DNA from: Pseudomonadota bacterium
GTDB taxonomy: Bacteria > Pseudomonadota > Gammaproteobacteria > Burkholderiales > Burkholderiaceae_E
Assembly: GCA_029779435.1 (NCBI GenBank)
Contig: JAKPAM010000008.1
Location: forward strand, 1-64,000
Reading direction: 5' to 3'
DNA length: 64,000 nt
The translations under genes were made by a program, and so were the position numbers. Below are positions 52,754-61,297 of this stretch, one piece after another. The notes below the pieces were generated by a model. That model worked only from the letters and a program-made list of their open reading frames with translations, was not told the DNA's origin and searched no databases. The number at the start of each line of letters is the position of its first letter. The stretch's first letter is position 1.

Positions 52754-53265
52754 CAGCGCACCAATGCGTAGAACTGGCGCTCGATACCGCTTTCGGGCAG
52801 GTCGACGCGCAGCAGCCAGCCGAAGCCCACCAACCCGACCAGCGCGCACACCACGCCATAAGTGATCGCGGCCCGCCAGCTACGCCGCTCCGCGAAGCGC
52901 ACGATGATGACCGACACCAGCAGCGCCGTGATCGTGAAGCCGGCCAGCATCGCGCCGGCCGTCAGCGCGAGCAGCGCGACCACGTACCAGGCGAACGTGT
53001 CGCGCGTCTCGATGCGCGCATCGACGTCGTCGGCATCCGCATCGACGCTGGCGCGCACCGGCCCCGGCACGATCAGCAGCCACGCGGCCAGCGCCACGCA
53101 GACGACGGCGGCGGCCAGCGGGAACAGGCCCGGGCCGGGTCCGTCCAACCCCCAGCGTTCGAGCCCCCATACTTGCCACAGACCGACCAGCGCGACGGCC
53201 AGCAGGCCCAGCGCCATCCATCGCGCGCCCCCGCCGGGGCGCCGCGCCGGGCGCGGCTCGCTCAT
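52753..53265 (-). CDS. tctB: Tripartite tricarboxylate transporter, small permease TctB
   Basis: A 170-residue membrane protein with four hydrophobic segments (WMALGLLAVALVGLWQVWGLE, LFPLAAAVVCVALAAWLLIV, TFAWYVVALLALTAGAMLAGFTITALL and the last TM). The start GPGPGLFPLAAA is the typical TctB loop. The ATG at 53265 (MSEPRP) is likelier than the track's 53319, since the extra residues are a Gly/Ala run. It joins TctA and the receptor gene in one operon. Confidence 0.9.
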   Translation of the reverse strand: MSEPRPARRPGGGARWMALGLLAVALVGLWQVWGLERWGLDGPGPGLFPLAAAVVCVALAAWLLIVPGPVRASVDADADDVDARIETRDTFAWYVVALLALTAGAMLAGFTITALLVSVIIVRFAERRSWRAAITYGVVCALVGLVGFGWLLRVDLPESGIERQFYALVR

Positions 53266-53341
53266 GGCCGCGCCCGCCCCGGCCGTACCGGCACCGGCAT
53301 CCGCCCCGGCGTGCCGCACCGCGCACCGGCGGCGATCGCCG

Positions 53342-54310
53342 TCATGCGGTCCGCTTCCGGGCCATGCCGGTTTCCTGCAGGATCGGCACCAAGTCGCCTT
53401 CCAGCTTCTTCAGGAACGCCTTGTAGTCGGCGCCGCTGCGATAGACGGGTACGATGCCCAGGTTGGCGATCTGCTTGCGGACCGTCTCATCGGCCATCAC
53501 GTCGGCCAGCGCCGCCGACATCTTCGCGGTGATCGCCGGATCGACGCCCGCCGGGAACGCGTAGCCGAACGGTCCGTTGGTGACGGCCTCGTACCCGTGC
53601 TCGCGCAGCGTCTTCACATCGGGGTAATCGGGCCAGCGCTCGGGACCCGCCGATGCGACCAGCAGCAGCTTGCGCGCCTCGATCTGCGGGCGCATCTCGT
53701 TGACGGTCTGGATCACCAGGTCGACGTGGCCGCCGACCGCCTGCGTGACCGCCTCGACGCCGCCGCTGAACACGACCCAGCGGAACCGCGCGCCGGTCAG
53801 CTTGGCGAGCTGGAACATCGCGACGACGTTGGTCACGTTGTTCGAGCCATAAGTGACGAGCCGCTGCTTCGCGGTGGCGACCAGTTCCTCGACGGTCTTC
53901 ATCGGCGACGTCACCGGCACGCCGATGCCATAGCGCAGCTCGGCCACCTGCCCGAGCACGTCGAACGCCGTCCACGGGTCGTACTTGACGTCCATCGTGT
54001 TCGGTACCGCGATATGGCTGGAGATCGCGACCAACCCCATCGTGTGGCCGTCGGGCGGCGCGCTCGCCAGCGTCGACGGCCCCAGCGCGCCGGCGCCGCC
54101 GACCACGTTCTTGACGATGACGGTGGCGTTCAGGCGCTTTTCGAGCGCCTGCGCGACGATGCGCGCGGTCAGGTCGGTGGAAGCGCCGGGGGCGTTCGGA
54201 TTGATGAGCGTGATCTCGCGGCTGGGCCAGCGGGCCTGGGCCAGGGCGGGGGCGGCCAACGGGCTGGCGAGCAGCGCGCCGGCTGCATGCAACAATTTGC
54301 GGCGGTGCAT
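53342..54310 (-). CDS. tctC: Bug-family receptor of the TctABC system
   Basis: A 322-residue periplasmic receptor. A signal (RRKLLHAAGALLASPLAAPALAQA) precedes the mature WPSREITLINPNAPGASTDLTARIVAQ, then VKNVVGGAGALGPSTLA, PPDGHTMGLVAISSH and the later DYPDVKTLREHGYEA. The ribosome site AGGAGACACC precedes the ATG at 54310. It begins the tctCBA operon, with tctB following after 76 bases. Binding residues cannot be assigned; a carboxylic acid ligand is typical. A promoter is expected in the gap shared with the divergent acyltransferase gene. Confidence 0.94.
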   Translation of the reverse strand: MHRRKLLHAAGALLASPLAAPALAQARWPSREITLINPNAPGASTDLTARIVAQALEKRLNATVIVKNVVGGAGALGPSTLASAPPDGHTMGLVAISSHIAVPNTMDVKYDPWTAFDVLGQVAELRYGIGVPVTSPMKTVEELVATAKQRLVTYGSNNVTNVVAMFQLAKLTGARFRWVVFSGGVEAVTQAVGGHVDLVIQTVNEMRPQIEARKLLLVASAGPERWPDYPDVKTLREHGYEAVTNGPFGYAFPAGVDPAITAKMSAALADVMADETVRKQIANLGIVPVYRSGADYKAFLKKLEGDLVPILQETGMARKRTA

Positions 54311-54589
54311 GGTGTCTCCTGTCGTGGCGCCGCACGCCCACGTCCATCGCGCGCAGCCGCTCCGCGTGCGCACCGCCGATCCGGCGGGCGACCGCATGGG
54401 GCCTATCGATATTAGTGAGGGCCGCTAGCGGGCAGCCATAGGGAATTACGCGCACGAATGCATTTTCATGGACCGCGCGCTGGCGGTCGCCGTACGAATG
54501 CTGTATCAATCGCTCAGGGCAGCGACGCCGGCGCAAAAGCACGACGGCCCCTGGAACGGCGGCCCGGAACCACCAAGGAGACGAAAGCG

Positions 54590-56032
54590 ATGGATCACCT
54601 CAGCAGCCTGGATGCCTCATTCCTGCACCTGGAAACGCCCGAAACACCGATGCATGTCGGATCGCTGGCGCTGCTGGATCTCCCCAAGGGCTACGACGGC
54701 GACTTCTACGAATCGTTCAAGGCGATGATCGCGGACAGGTTGCACGTGGCCCGAGTGCTGACCCGCAAGCTCGCCCGGATGCCGTTCGACCTGTCGGAAC
54801 CGGTATGGATCGAGGACGATGACATCGACCTGGACTACCACGTCCGCAGCCTGACGCTGCGCGGCACCGGCACGATGGATCAACTGCAACGGCTGGTCGC
54901 CCGCCTGCATTCGAGCCTGCTCGACCGCAGCCGTCCGCTGTGGGAGATGTACATCATCGACGGCCTGGAGAGCGGCCAGATCGGGTTCTACTTCAAGGCG
55001 CACCACAGCGGCGTCGACGGCAAGTCCGGCGTGGAGATGGCCAAGGTGCTGTACGATCCCACGCCCGAAGTGCGCAAGGTGCGCCCCCCGTCGCGGCGAC
55101 ACGCGAAGCAGACCGGTTACCAGCTCGGCGTGGCCGAGTTGCTGCAGGCGGCGGCCTCGCATTCGGCGGCGCAGTACCGCAAGGTGGTCGAGCTGCTACC
55201 GACATCGACACGCGCGCTGGGCACGGCCGGCAACGTGCTGGCCAGCCAGCTCACGTCCAAGGCCGAACGCAAGTTGAACCTGGGCACCGCGCCCAAGACG
55301 ATCTTCAACGACGCGATCACCAACCAGCGCTCGTTCAGCGCGATGTCGCTGCCGTTCCAGGAACTCAAGGCGCTGGGCAAACGGGTCGGCGGCACGGTCA
55401 ACACGATCGTGATGGCGATGTGCAGCAGCGCGATGCGCCGCTTCCTGAAAGAGCGCGATCTGCTTCCGAAGGAATCACTGATCGCCGCGGTGCCCGTCAG
55501 CCTGCGCTCCGAGGGCGACGCTTCGATGAACAACCAGGTGTCGATGGTACGCATCGATCTGGCCACCGACATCGAGGATCCGATCGAGCGCTTCAAGGCG
55601 ATCCACGCCTCGTCCGAAGCGGGCAAGGCGGTCGTGCGCGAACTCAAACCGGTGCTGGGGCTGGACCTGCCCGTGCTCGGCGCGCCCTGGCTGGTCACCA
55701 ACATGGCCTCGCTGTACGGGCGGTCCGAACTGCCGCGCCGGCTGCCCGCCATGGCCAACGTGACGGTCTCGAACGTGCCGGGCCCGACGGCGAAGCTGTA
55801 CGTCTGCGGCGCGCTGATGGCGGACTACTTTCCGGTGTCGATCCCCTATCACGGCGGGGCACTGAACATCACCGTCACCAGCTACGGCAACGAGTTGCTC
55901 GAGGTCGGCATCACCTCGTGCCGGCGCATCCTGTCGCAGGAGGAATCGTACGAGTTGATCGGCTACCTGAAGGACGCGATCGAGGAAATCAAGAAGATGC
56001 CTGACGCGAAACCGGCGCCGGCCGCGTCGTGA
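54590..56032 (+). CDS. Wax ester synthase / diacylglycerol acyltransferase (WS/DGAT)
   Basis: A 480-residue acyltransferase. It has the active-site motif HHSGVDG (H138-G144; form HHxxxDG), the start LSSLDASFLHLETPETPMHVGSLALLDL and the later VSNVPGPTAKLYVCGALMADYFPVSIPYHG with the PLW-like region SRPLWEMYIIDGL. These match Acinetobacter/mycobacterial WS/DGAT enzymes, which make wax esters or triacylglycerol from acyl-CoA. AAGGAG precedes the ATG at 54590. The acyl-CoA ligase at 45 kb could supply substrate, but no link is proved. Confidence 0.93.
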   Translation: MDHLSSLDASFLHLETPETPMHVGSLALLDLPKGYDGDFYESFKAMIADRLHVARVLTRKLARMPFDLSEPVWIEDDDIDLDYHVRSLTLRGTGTMDQLQRLVARLHSSLLDRSRPLWEMYIIDGLESGQIGFYFKAHHSGVDGKSGVEMAKVLYDPTPEVRKVRPPSRRHAKQTGYQLGVAELLQAAASHSAAQYRKVVELLPTSTRALGTAGNVLASQLTSKAERKLNLGTAPKTIFNDAITNQRSFSAMSLPFQELKALGKRVGGTVNTIVMAMCSSAMRRFLKERDLLPKESLIAAVPVSLRSEGDASMNNQVSMVRIDLATDIEDPIERFKAIHASSEAGKAVVRELKPVLGLDLPVLGAPWLVTNMASLYGRSELPRRLPAMANVTVSNVPGPTAKLYVCGALMADYFPVSIPYHGGALNITVTSYGNELLEVGITSCRRILSQEESYELIGYLKDAIEEIKKMPDAKPAPAAS

Positions 56033-56037
56033 TCGAT

Positions 56038-56061
56038 CGGCGGCCTGAGTTCAGGCCGCCG
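56038..56061. terminator. Bidirectional terminator hairpin between WS/DGAT and M20 peptidase
   Basis: CGGCGGCCTGA-GT-TCAGGCCGCCG is an 11-base perfect stem with a two-base nominal loop. It lies in the 18-base gap and reaches into the M20 stop codon. No T run is seen, but the position between converging genes fits a shared terminator. Confidence 0.6.
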
Positions 56062-57535
56062 GCATCCCCGCCAGCACGCCCGACACGACGCGCGTCAGCG
56101 CCGTCGCATACGGGATGTGCAGGAACTCGTTCGGCCCGTGCGCGTTCGATTGCGGGCCGAGCACGCCGGTGATCACGAACTGCGCGTTCGGGAACCACTT
56201 GCCCAGCATGTTCATGAACGGGATCGTGCCGCCCTCGCCCATCCAGGCAGCCGGCTTGCCGAACGTCTGTCGCGACAGATCGTCGAGCAGGCCGGCGAGC
56301 CAGGGCGCGGTCTCGGGCGCGTTCCAGCCGCTGGCGCCGAAGTCCGCATCGAACCGCACGCGCGCCTGGTAAGGCGCCTCGTGTTCCAGCAGTTGCTTGA
56401 GCACATGCGTGGCCCGCTCGGCGTCGACGGTCGGCGGGATGCGCATCGACAGCTTGAGCTGCGTGCGCGGCCGCAGCACGTTGCCGGCCGAATCGAGGCT
56501 CGGCAGACCGGCGCCGCCGGTCACGGACAGCGCCGGCCGCCACGTGCGGTTCAGGATCGCCTCGACCGGATCGGTCGTCATCGGCATCGCGTGCTGGCCC
56601 GCGTGCTCGGCATGGAATGCCGGGTCGTGGCTGCAGCCGATCCACGGAAACTGCTGCCAGATGCCATCGCCCAGGATCGTGCCGGCTGCCCGCGCCTGCA
56701 GCAGGCGCTCGTCCGGAATCGCCGCGTGGAACACGTCGGCCAGCACCTGGCCGGTTTTCGGGTCGTCGATGCGGTTCAACAGTTGCCGCGCGATCCGGAA
56801 CGATGACGGAACGATGCCGCTGGCGCTGCCCGAATGCACGCCCTCGGACAGGATGTCGACGGTCAGCACGCCACCGATCAAACCGCGCAGCGAAGTCGTC
56901 ACCCACAACTGGTCGTAGTTGCCGCAACCCGAATCCAGTCCCACCACCAACTGCACCTGCCCCATCCGCGGCGTCAGCCGTTCCAGGTACGCGGGCAGGT
57001 CGTAGCTGCCGCTCTCCTCGCAGGTCTCGATCAGACCGACGCAGCGCGGCCGCGCAGCCCCGGCCGCATCGAGCGCCGCGATCGACGTCAGCGCCGCGAA
57101 GATCGCATAGCCATCGTCGGCGCTGCCGCGGCCGTACAGCCGGTCGTTTTCGATGACGGGCTTCCAGGGCCCCAGGTCGTCGCGCCAGCCGGTCATCTCC
57201 GGCTGCTTGTCCAGGTGGCCGTAGAACAGCACCGAGCGGTCGCCGCCCAGTCCCTGCGTGGCCGGCACGTCGAAGAAGATCACCGGCGTGCGACCGGGCA
57301 GTTCGACGATCTCGAGCGTCATGCCGGCCAGCGCGGCGGCGCCCCCGGGGCCGCCCGGCTGTGCGCGCGCCCAATCGGCGGCCATCGCGACGACGGCCTT
57401 CAGATGGCCGTGCTGGTCCCAGCTCGCATCGAACCCCGGCGACTTGGCCGGGATCTTCACGTAGTCGACCAGCCGCGGCACGATGTCGTCGCGCCATTGG
57501 TGGTCGATGAAAGGCTTCAGGTCGGCAAGGTTCAT
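56051..57535 (-). CDS. M20 family metallopeptidase (ArgE/DapE-type)
   Basis: A 494-residue zinc-dependent peptidase or deacylase. The first metal site lies in VLFYGHLDKQPEM, the second in LYGRGSADDGYA, the catalytic Glu pair in LIETCEESGSYD, and a late glycine-rich GEGGTIPFM and NAHGPNEFLHI supply the final histidine. The ATG at 57535 starts the family homology; the track extends to 57664 through unrelated frame. Its length suggests the dipeptidase/carnosinase-type branch with a dimerisation insert. It lies just before metC on the same strand across a 185-base gap. Confidence 0.94.
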   Translation of the reverse strand: MNLADLKPFIDHQWRDDIVPRLVDYVKIPAKSPGFDASWDQHGHLKAVVAMAADWARAQPGGPGGAAALAGMTLEIVELPGRTPVIFFDVPATQGLGGDRSVLFYGHLDKQPEMTGWRDDLGPWKPVIENDRLYGRGSADDGYAIFAALTSIAALDAAGAARPRCVGLIETCEESGSYDLPAYLERLTPRMGQVQLVVGLDSGCGNYDQLWVTTSLRGLIGGVLTVDILSEGVHSGSASGIVPSSFRIARQLLNRIDDPKTGQVLADVFHAAIPDERLLQARAAGTILGDGIWQQFPWIGCSHDPAFHAEHAGQHAMPMTTDPVEAILNRTWRPALSVTGGAGLPSLDSAGNVLRPRTQLKLSMRIPPTVDAERATHVLKQLLEHEAPYQARVRFDADFGASGWNAPETAPWLAGLLDDLSRQTFGKPAAWMGEGGTIPFMNMLGKWFPNAQFVITGVLGPQSNAHGPNEFLHIPYATALTRVVSGVLAGMPAA

Positions 57536-57720
57536 GGCGGTCTCGCTCGGCGGCGCGGTCAACGGACGATCCATCCATTGTCGCGCAGACCGCCGCCAGT
57601 GGCGATCACCGCCCGGCGGTGCGCGCCGCGCGCGGCGCGTGCCCGGGGCAACACCATCCTCCACGCACCGCGCCCGTCTCGCCGCGCACAGGGCCCCTTA
57701 TGTGGCCTCGCGCGCCCACC

Positions 57721-59010
57721 CTACCCTCGCAGGCGATCCAGTCCCTGCGCCAGATCTTCGATCAGGTCCTGCGGCGATTCCAGGCCGATGTTCAGGCGGA
57801 TCAACTGCCCACCGCTCCACGGACGCGCGGTGCGCAGCGTGCCGATCTTCGCCGGCACGATCAGGCTCTCGAAGCCCCCCCATGAATAACCGATGCCGAA
57901 GTGCCGCCGCCCCTCGCACAGCGCGGCCAGTTGCGCGGCGCGGCGCACGGGGTCGTCGGCCAGCACGCCGGGCGCCAGCTCGAACGAGAACAGGCCGCTC
58001 GACCCGTTGAAGTCCCGCTTCCACAACGCGTGCGACGGAAACTCCGGCAGCGCCGGATGCAGCACGCGCGACACCTGGGGCCGCTGCGCGAGCCATCGCG
58101 CGACCTGCAGCGCCGAGCGCTCATGCTGGCGCATGCGGACCTCGGCCGTGCGCAGGCCGCGCAGGATCAGCCACGCATCGTCGCCGCCGACGCACATGCC
58201 CAGTTGGCGCACCGCGGTCCATAGCGTCGGCCATAGCGCGTCGCGAATCACGACCGCGCCCATCAGCACGTCCGAATGTCCGCTCCAGTACTTGGTCAGC
58301 GGCAGGATCGACGCGTCGACACCCCAGTCGAACGGCCGTGCGAAGATCGGCGACGCCCACGCGTTGTCGATCATCGTCATGATGCCGCGCGACCGCGCGA
58401 GCGCGCAGATCGCCGGCACGTCCTGGATCTCGAACGTATAGCTGCCCGGGCTTTCCAGATAGATGATGCGCGTCGTGTCGCGCAGCAGCGGTTCGATCGG
58501 CGCGCCCGCTTCGTAGAACGTCGTCTCGACGCCATAGCGCGCCAGCATCCCGGTCGCGAACACGCGCGCCGGACCGTAGACGGCATCGGGCATCAGCAGG
58601 TGGTCGCCGGGCTTCAGGAACGCGAACAGCGCGGTCGTGATCGCGGCCAGACCGGACGGCATCAGCGCCGCACGGCACGCGTGCCCGCCGCCTTCGATCT
58701 CGGCCAACGCATCCATCAGCGCCATCGTCGTCGCGGTGCCAGCGGTCGCGTACGACGACACATGGTGCAAGCCGGCGGTTGCATCGCGTCCGGCGACCTC
58801 GGCCTGTGCGAGCGAATCGAACAGCACGGTGGACGCACGATGCACCGGCAGGTTGGCGGTCTGGATCACGTCGCCGAACGCGCGACCGGCGCTGGTGACG
58901 CGCGTGGCCAGCGTGTGCGGCGCCAGTGAAGAAGGCGACGGCGTGGAAGGTGACGAACCGACGCGGGCGGCGTCGGACTGGCCAGGAATGTCGGTGCTCG
59001 GCTCGGGCAT
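57721..59010 (-). CDS. metC: Cystathionine beta-lyase-type PLP enzyme
   Basis: A 429-residue Cys/Met-metabolism PLP enzyme. It shows VHRASTVLFDSLAQAE, HVSSYATAGTATTMALMDALAEIEGG, LESPGSYTFEIQDVPAI, the PLP-lysine motif ILPLTKYWSGHSD (K240) and GSSGLFSFELAPG. The SYATAGTATT and PLTKYWSGHSD patterns fit MetC-type cystathionine beta-lyase, cleaving cystathionine to homocysteine. The ATG at 59010 is favoured over the track's 59037. A Pro/Ser-rich stretch follows the start. The window also holds metY, giving two routes to homocysteine. Confidence 0.93.
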   Translation of the reverse strand: MPEPSTDIPGQSDAARVGSSPSTPSPSSLAPHTLATRVTSAGRAFGDVIQTANLPVHRASTVLFDSLAQAEVAGRDATAGLHHVSSYATAGTATTMALMDALAEIEGGGHACRAALMPSGLAAITTALFAFLKPGDHLLMPDAVYGPARVFATGMLARYGVETTFYEAGAPIEPLLRDTTRIIYLESPGSYTFEIQDVPAICALARSRGIMTMIDNAWASPIFARPFDWGVDASILPLTKYWSGHSDVLMGAVVIRDALWPTLWTAVRQLGMCVGGDDAWLILRGLRTAEVRMRQHERSALQVARWLAQRPQVSRVLHPALPEFPSHALWKRDFNGSSGLFSFELAPGVLADDPVRRAAQLAALCEGRRHFGIGYSWGGFESLIVPAKIGTLRTARPWSGGQLIRLNIGLESPQDLIEDLAQGLDRLRG

Positions 59011-59191
59011 CAGGGGCGCTCCGCGGAAAAACCACACTATAGGCCGAGCCCCTGTCCAGTCGCGAAAATGCCACGCCCCGTAAAACGATCGTCACACACG
59101 GCACCTAGCATGCGGTCAGCTCGTCACCGGCCTGGATTTTCCGGCCCGGCGCCGGCAAGACGACAGACCACGACTCTGCGAGGAAACCCCG

Positions 59192-60307
59192 TTGAAGACC
59201 TCTCTCACCCTGGCAGCCGCCATTGCGACCGCATTCGGCGCATCGATCGCCTCGGCGCAAACGAACGTACAACTCTACGGCATCGCCGATGCCGGCATCT
59301 CGGTCGCCAGCCGCGGCGACACCACGATGGCGGGAACGCCGCCGGCGCCCGTCTCGATCGGCAATGCGTTCCTCGTCCATAGCGGCGTGCAGTCGGCCAG
59401 CCGTTTCGGCATCCGCGGCACCGAAGACCTCGGCGGCGGCCTGAAGGCGATCTTCGCGGCCGAAGCCGCGTGGAACGTCGACGACGGCACCGGCGCGGCC
59501 ACCGGCGGCGGCCTGAACTTCGCGCGCCGTTCGGTCGTGGGCCTGGGCGGCGGCTTCGGCACGATCCTGCTCGGCCGCGACTACACGCCCGCGTTCTTCG
59601 CCGGCCAGGCGAGCGACGTGTTCGCGTTCGGCCTGTACGGCACGTCGTACGCGTTCGCGCAGAGCGGCGGCTTCACGACGCGCGCCAGCAATGCGATCCA
59701 CTACACGTCACCGAGCTGGGGCGGCCTGGTGCTGCGCGCCAGCGCCGGCACCAGCGAGCGCTATGAAGCGCCCAAGTCGCAGGGCAACCTGTACGGCGCA
59801 TCGGTGGTCTACACGGGCGGCCCGATCACGGCCAGCGCTTATTACCAGCAGGTTCGCGTGGCGACCGTGCCGGCCAGCGGCAGCACCGACTCGCAAAAGC
59901 AGTTCGGCCTGGGCGCCGGCTACAACTTCGGCGTCGGCCGCGTGCTGGCCGGATGGGGTCGTTCGCAGAATCCGGGTGACGACACGAACCTCGACGCCTG
60001 GAACATCGGGCTGGGCTTTCGCATCGGCGCCGGCGAGCTGCTGGCCGGCTTCACGCGCCTGACGGCCGAAGCGGGCCGCAACGCCAGCGTCGGCGGTACC
60101 GCCGGTATCGAAGGCAAGGCCAAGATCCTCGCGCTGGCGTACACGTATCCGCTGTCCAAACGCACGAATCTCTACGCGACGCTGGCGCAGACCAACAACG
60201 ACGACGGTGCCGGGTTCGGCCTGTACTCGAACGCGACGTCGGTTACCGCCGGCGCACCGGGCGAGAAGGTTCGCGCGATCGGCCTGGGTATCCGCCACGC
60301 GTTCTGA
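59192..60307 (+). CDS. Gram-negative general porin (beta-type)
   Basis: A 371-residue outer-membrane trimeric porin. Signal peptide MKTSLTLAAAIATAFGASIASAQ, then NVQLYGIADAGISVAS, SRFGIRGTEDLGGGLKAIFAAEAAWN and GLGGGFGTILLGRDYTPAF, the standard pattern of Burkholderia/Bordetella OmpC-like porins, ending AIGLGIRHAF. The start is TTG with GAGGAAA upstream; no ATG fits. It lies between metC on the other strand and a strong terminator. It would admit small polar solutes. Confidence 0.95.
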   Translation: MKTSLTLAAAIATAFGASIASAQTNVQLYGIADAGISVASRGDTTMAGTPPAPVSIGNAFLVHSGVQSASRFGIRGTEDLGGGLKAIFAAEAAWNVDDGTGAATGGGLNFARRSVVGLGGGFGTILLGRDYTPAFFAGQASDVFAFGLYGTSYAFAQSGGFTTRASNAIHYTSPSWGGLVLRASAGTSERYEAPKSQGNLYGASVVYTGGPITASAYYQQVRVATVPASGSTDSQKQFGLGAGYNFGVGRVLAGWGRSQNPGDDTNLDAWNIGLGFRIGAGELLAGFTRLTAEAGRNASVGGTAGIEGKAKILALAYTYPLSKRTNLYATLAQTNNDDGAGFGLYSNATSVTAGAPGEKVRAIGLGIRHAF

Positions 60308-60360
60308 CCGCCGGAACGGATCCCTTTCACCAAGGCCGTCCACACGCAGACGGATATCGC

Positions 60361-60382
60361 CAGGGCCTGACAACAGGCCCTG
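60361..60382. terminator. Perfect hairpin downstream of the porin gene
   Basis: CAGGGCCTG-ACAA-CAGGCCCTG, a nine-base perfect stem, lies 53 bases after the porin stop. It may be a first terminator or a processing hairpin. Its GGGCCTG sequence resembles the termini of the 48 kb repeat element, possibly by chance. Confidence 0.5.
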
Positions 60383-60404
60383 GGCAGCCTCCACGCTCGA
60401 CTCG

Positions 60405-60431
60405 GGGCGTCACTTCGGTGACGCCCTTTCT
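60405..60431 (+). terminator. Strong intrinsic terminator of the porin gene
   Basis: GGGCGTCAC-TTCG-GTGACGCCC followed by TTTCTTC: a perfect nine-base stem with a TTCG loop and a T-rich tract. It ends just before the stop of the convergent HEAT-repeat gene. Confidence 0.85.
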
Positions 60432-61277
60432 TCATCTCGGCGTCGCGCTTTCCCCCTCGCCTTCCTGCCGCGCCTGCGCGCCCTCGGCCGCGATGCGTCC
60501 CAGTGCCTGCAACAGCCCGTCCGGCAGGCCCTGGGCGTCCTTGTTGCCCTGGGCCGCCGCGGCGATCATCGCCACGCCCTCGGTGCTCGTCACGCGCCCC
60601 AACGCCATCATCGCGTAGTCGACGTTGTCGGTCCCGACCTGGCCGAGCAGGTACTGGACGCCATCGGTCGTGCCCGAGTTGGCGATGCCGTACAGCGAGG
60701 CCATCGTCACCGGTGAGCGGCGTTCCCCGTTGTCGGCCGCGACGATGGCGGCCAGCCCTTCGACCGCGGCCGGATTCTCCGAGCGCTCGAGCACCTGCAG
60801 GATCCGGCCACGCGCGCTTTCCTGGACCGCCCCGTAGCTGTCGGCCAGCGACCGCATCGCCGCGCCGTCGCCGCCGCGCGCCAGCGCGCCGGCGGCGGCC
60901 CGCTCGACGGCCGGATCGTCGGTCGTCAGCAGCGCCTGCACATAGGCCACCGCATTGCCCGGCCCGATCCCCGCTTCGATCCGTCGGGCCAGCGCGATCG
61001 CCTCATCCCCGGCAGGCATGCCGCGCAAGCGCTCGAAGTCATCGAGCGCCGCCTGCATCGACGCGGGCTGCGATGCCAGCCACGCGGAGCCGGTGCCGCG
61101 GGCCGATGGCGATGCTCCCCCGTCGACCTGCCCACCGGGCAGGCGATCAGTCAGCGGCGACGCGGGCGCCGAGGAGGACGCCGCATCGGCGACCACCGGC
61201 GGCGGCGCATCGTCGTGCATCAGGACCGCCACGACAGCGGCGACCGCCATCGCCACCAGCGAGAGTTTCCATTTCAT
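60432..61277 (-). CDS. Membrane-anchored HEAT-repeat protein
   Basis: About 281 residues. An N-terminal helix (KWKLSLVAMAVAAVVAVLM) could be a signal or anchor; then an Ala/Ser/Pro-rich stretch, and repeats of paired helices such as AVERAAAGALARGGDGAAMRSLADSY, ARGRILQVLERSENPAAVEGLAAIV and NVDYAMMALGRVTSTEGVAMIAAAA, typical of HEAT/PBS-lyase-like scaffolds. The second ATG (61277) is better spaced from GGAGG than the first (61283). It follows the lysyl-oxidase-like gene by about 14 bases and likely shares its transcript, perhaps as a binding partner or inhibitor. Function unknown. Confidence 0.8.
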   Translation of the reverse strand: MKWKLSLVAMAVAAVVAVLMHDDAPPPVVADAASSSAPASPLTDRLPGGQVDGGASPSARGTGSAWLASQPASMQAALDDFERLRGMPAGDEAIALARRIEAGIGPGNAVAYVQALLTTDDPAVERAAAGALARGGDGAAMRSLADSYGAVQESARGRILQVLERSENPAAVEGLAAIVAADNGERRSPVTMASLYGIANSGTTDGVQYLLGQVGTDNVDYAMMALGRVTSTEGVAMIAAAAQGNKDAQGLPDGLLQALGRIAAEGAQARQEGEGESATPR

Positions 61278-61297
61278 CGTCATGCCTCCGGCGCCGA

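Noticed and set aside
50336-52771. An 811-residue plus-strand ORF
   Set aside because: Antisense to the HDOD and tctA genes, composed of Arg/Gln/His-rich shadow translation.
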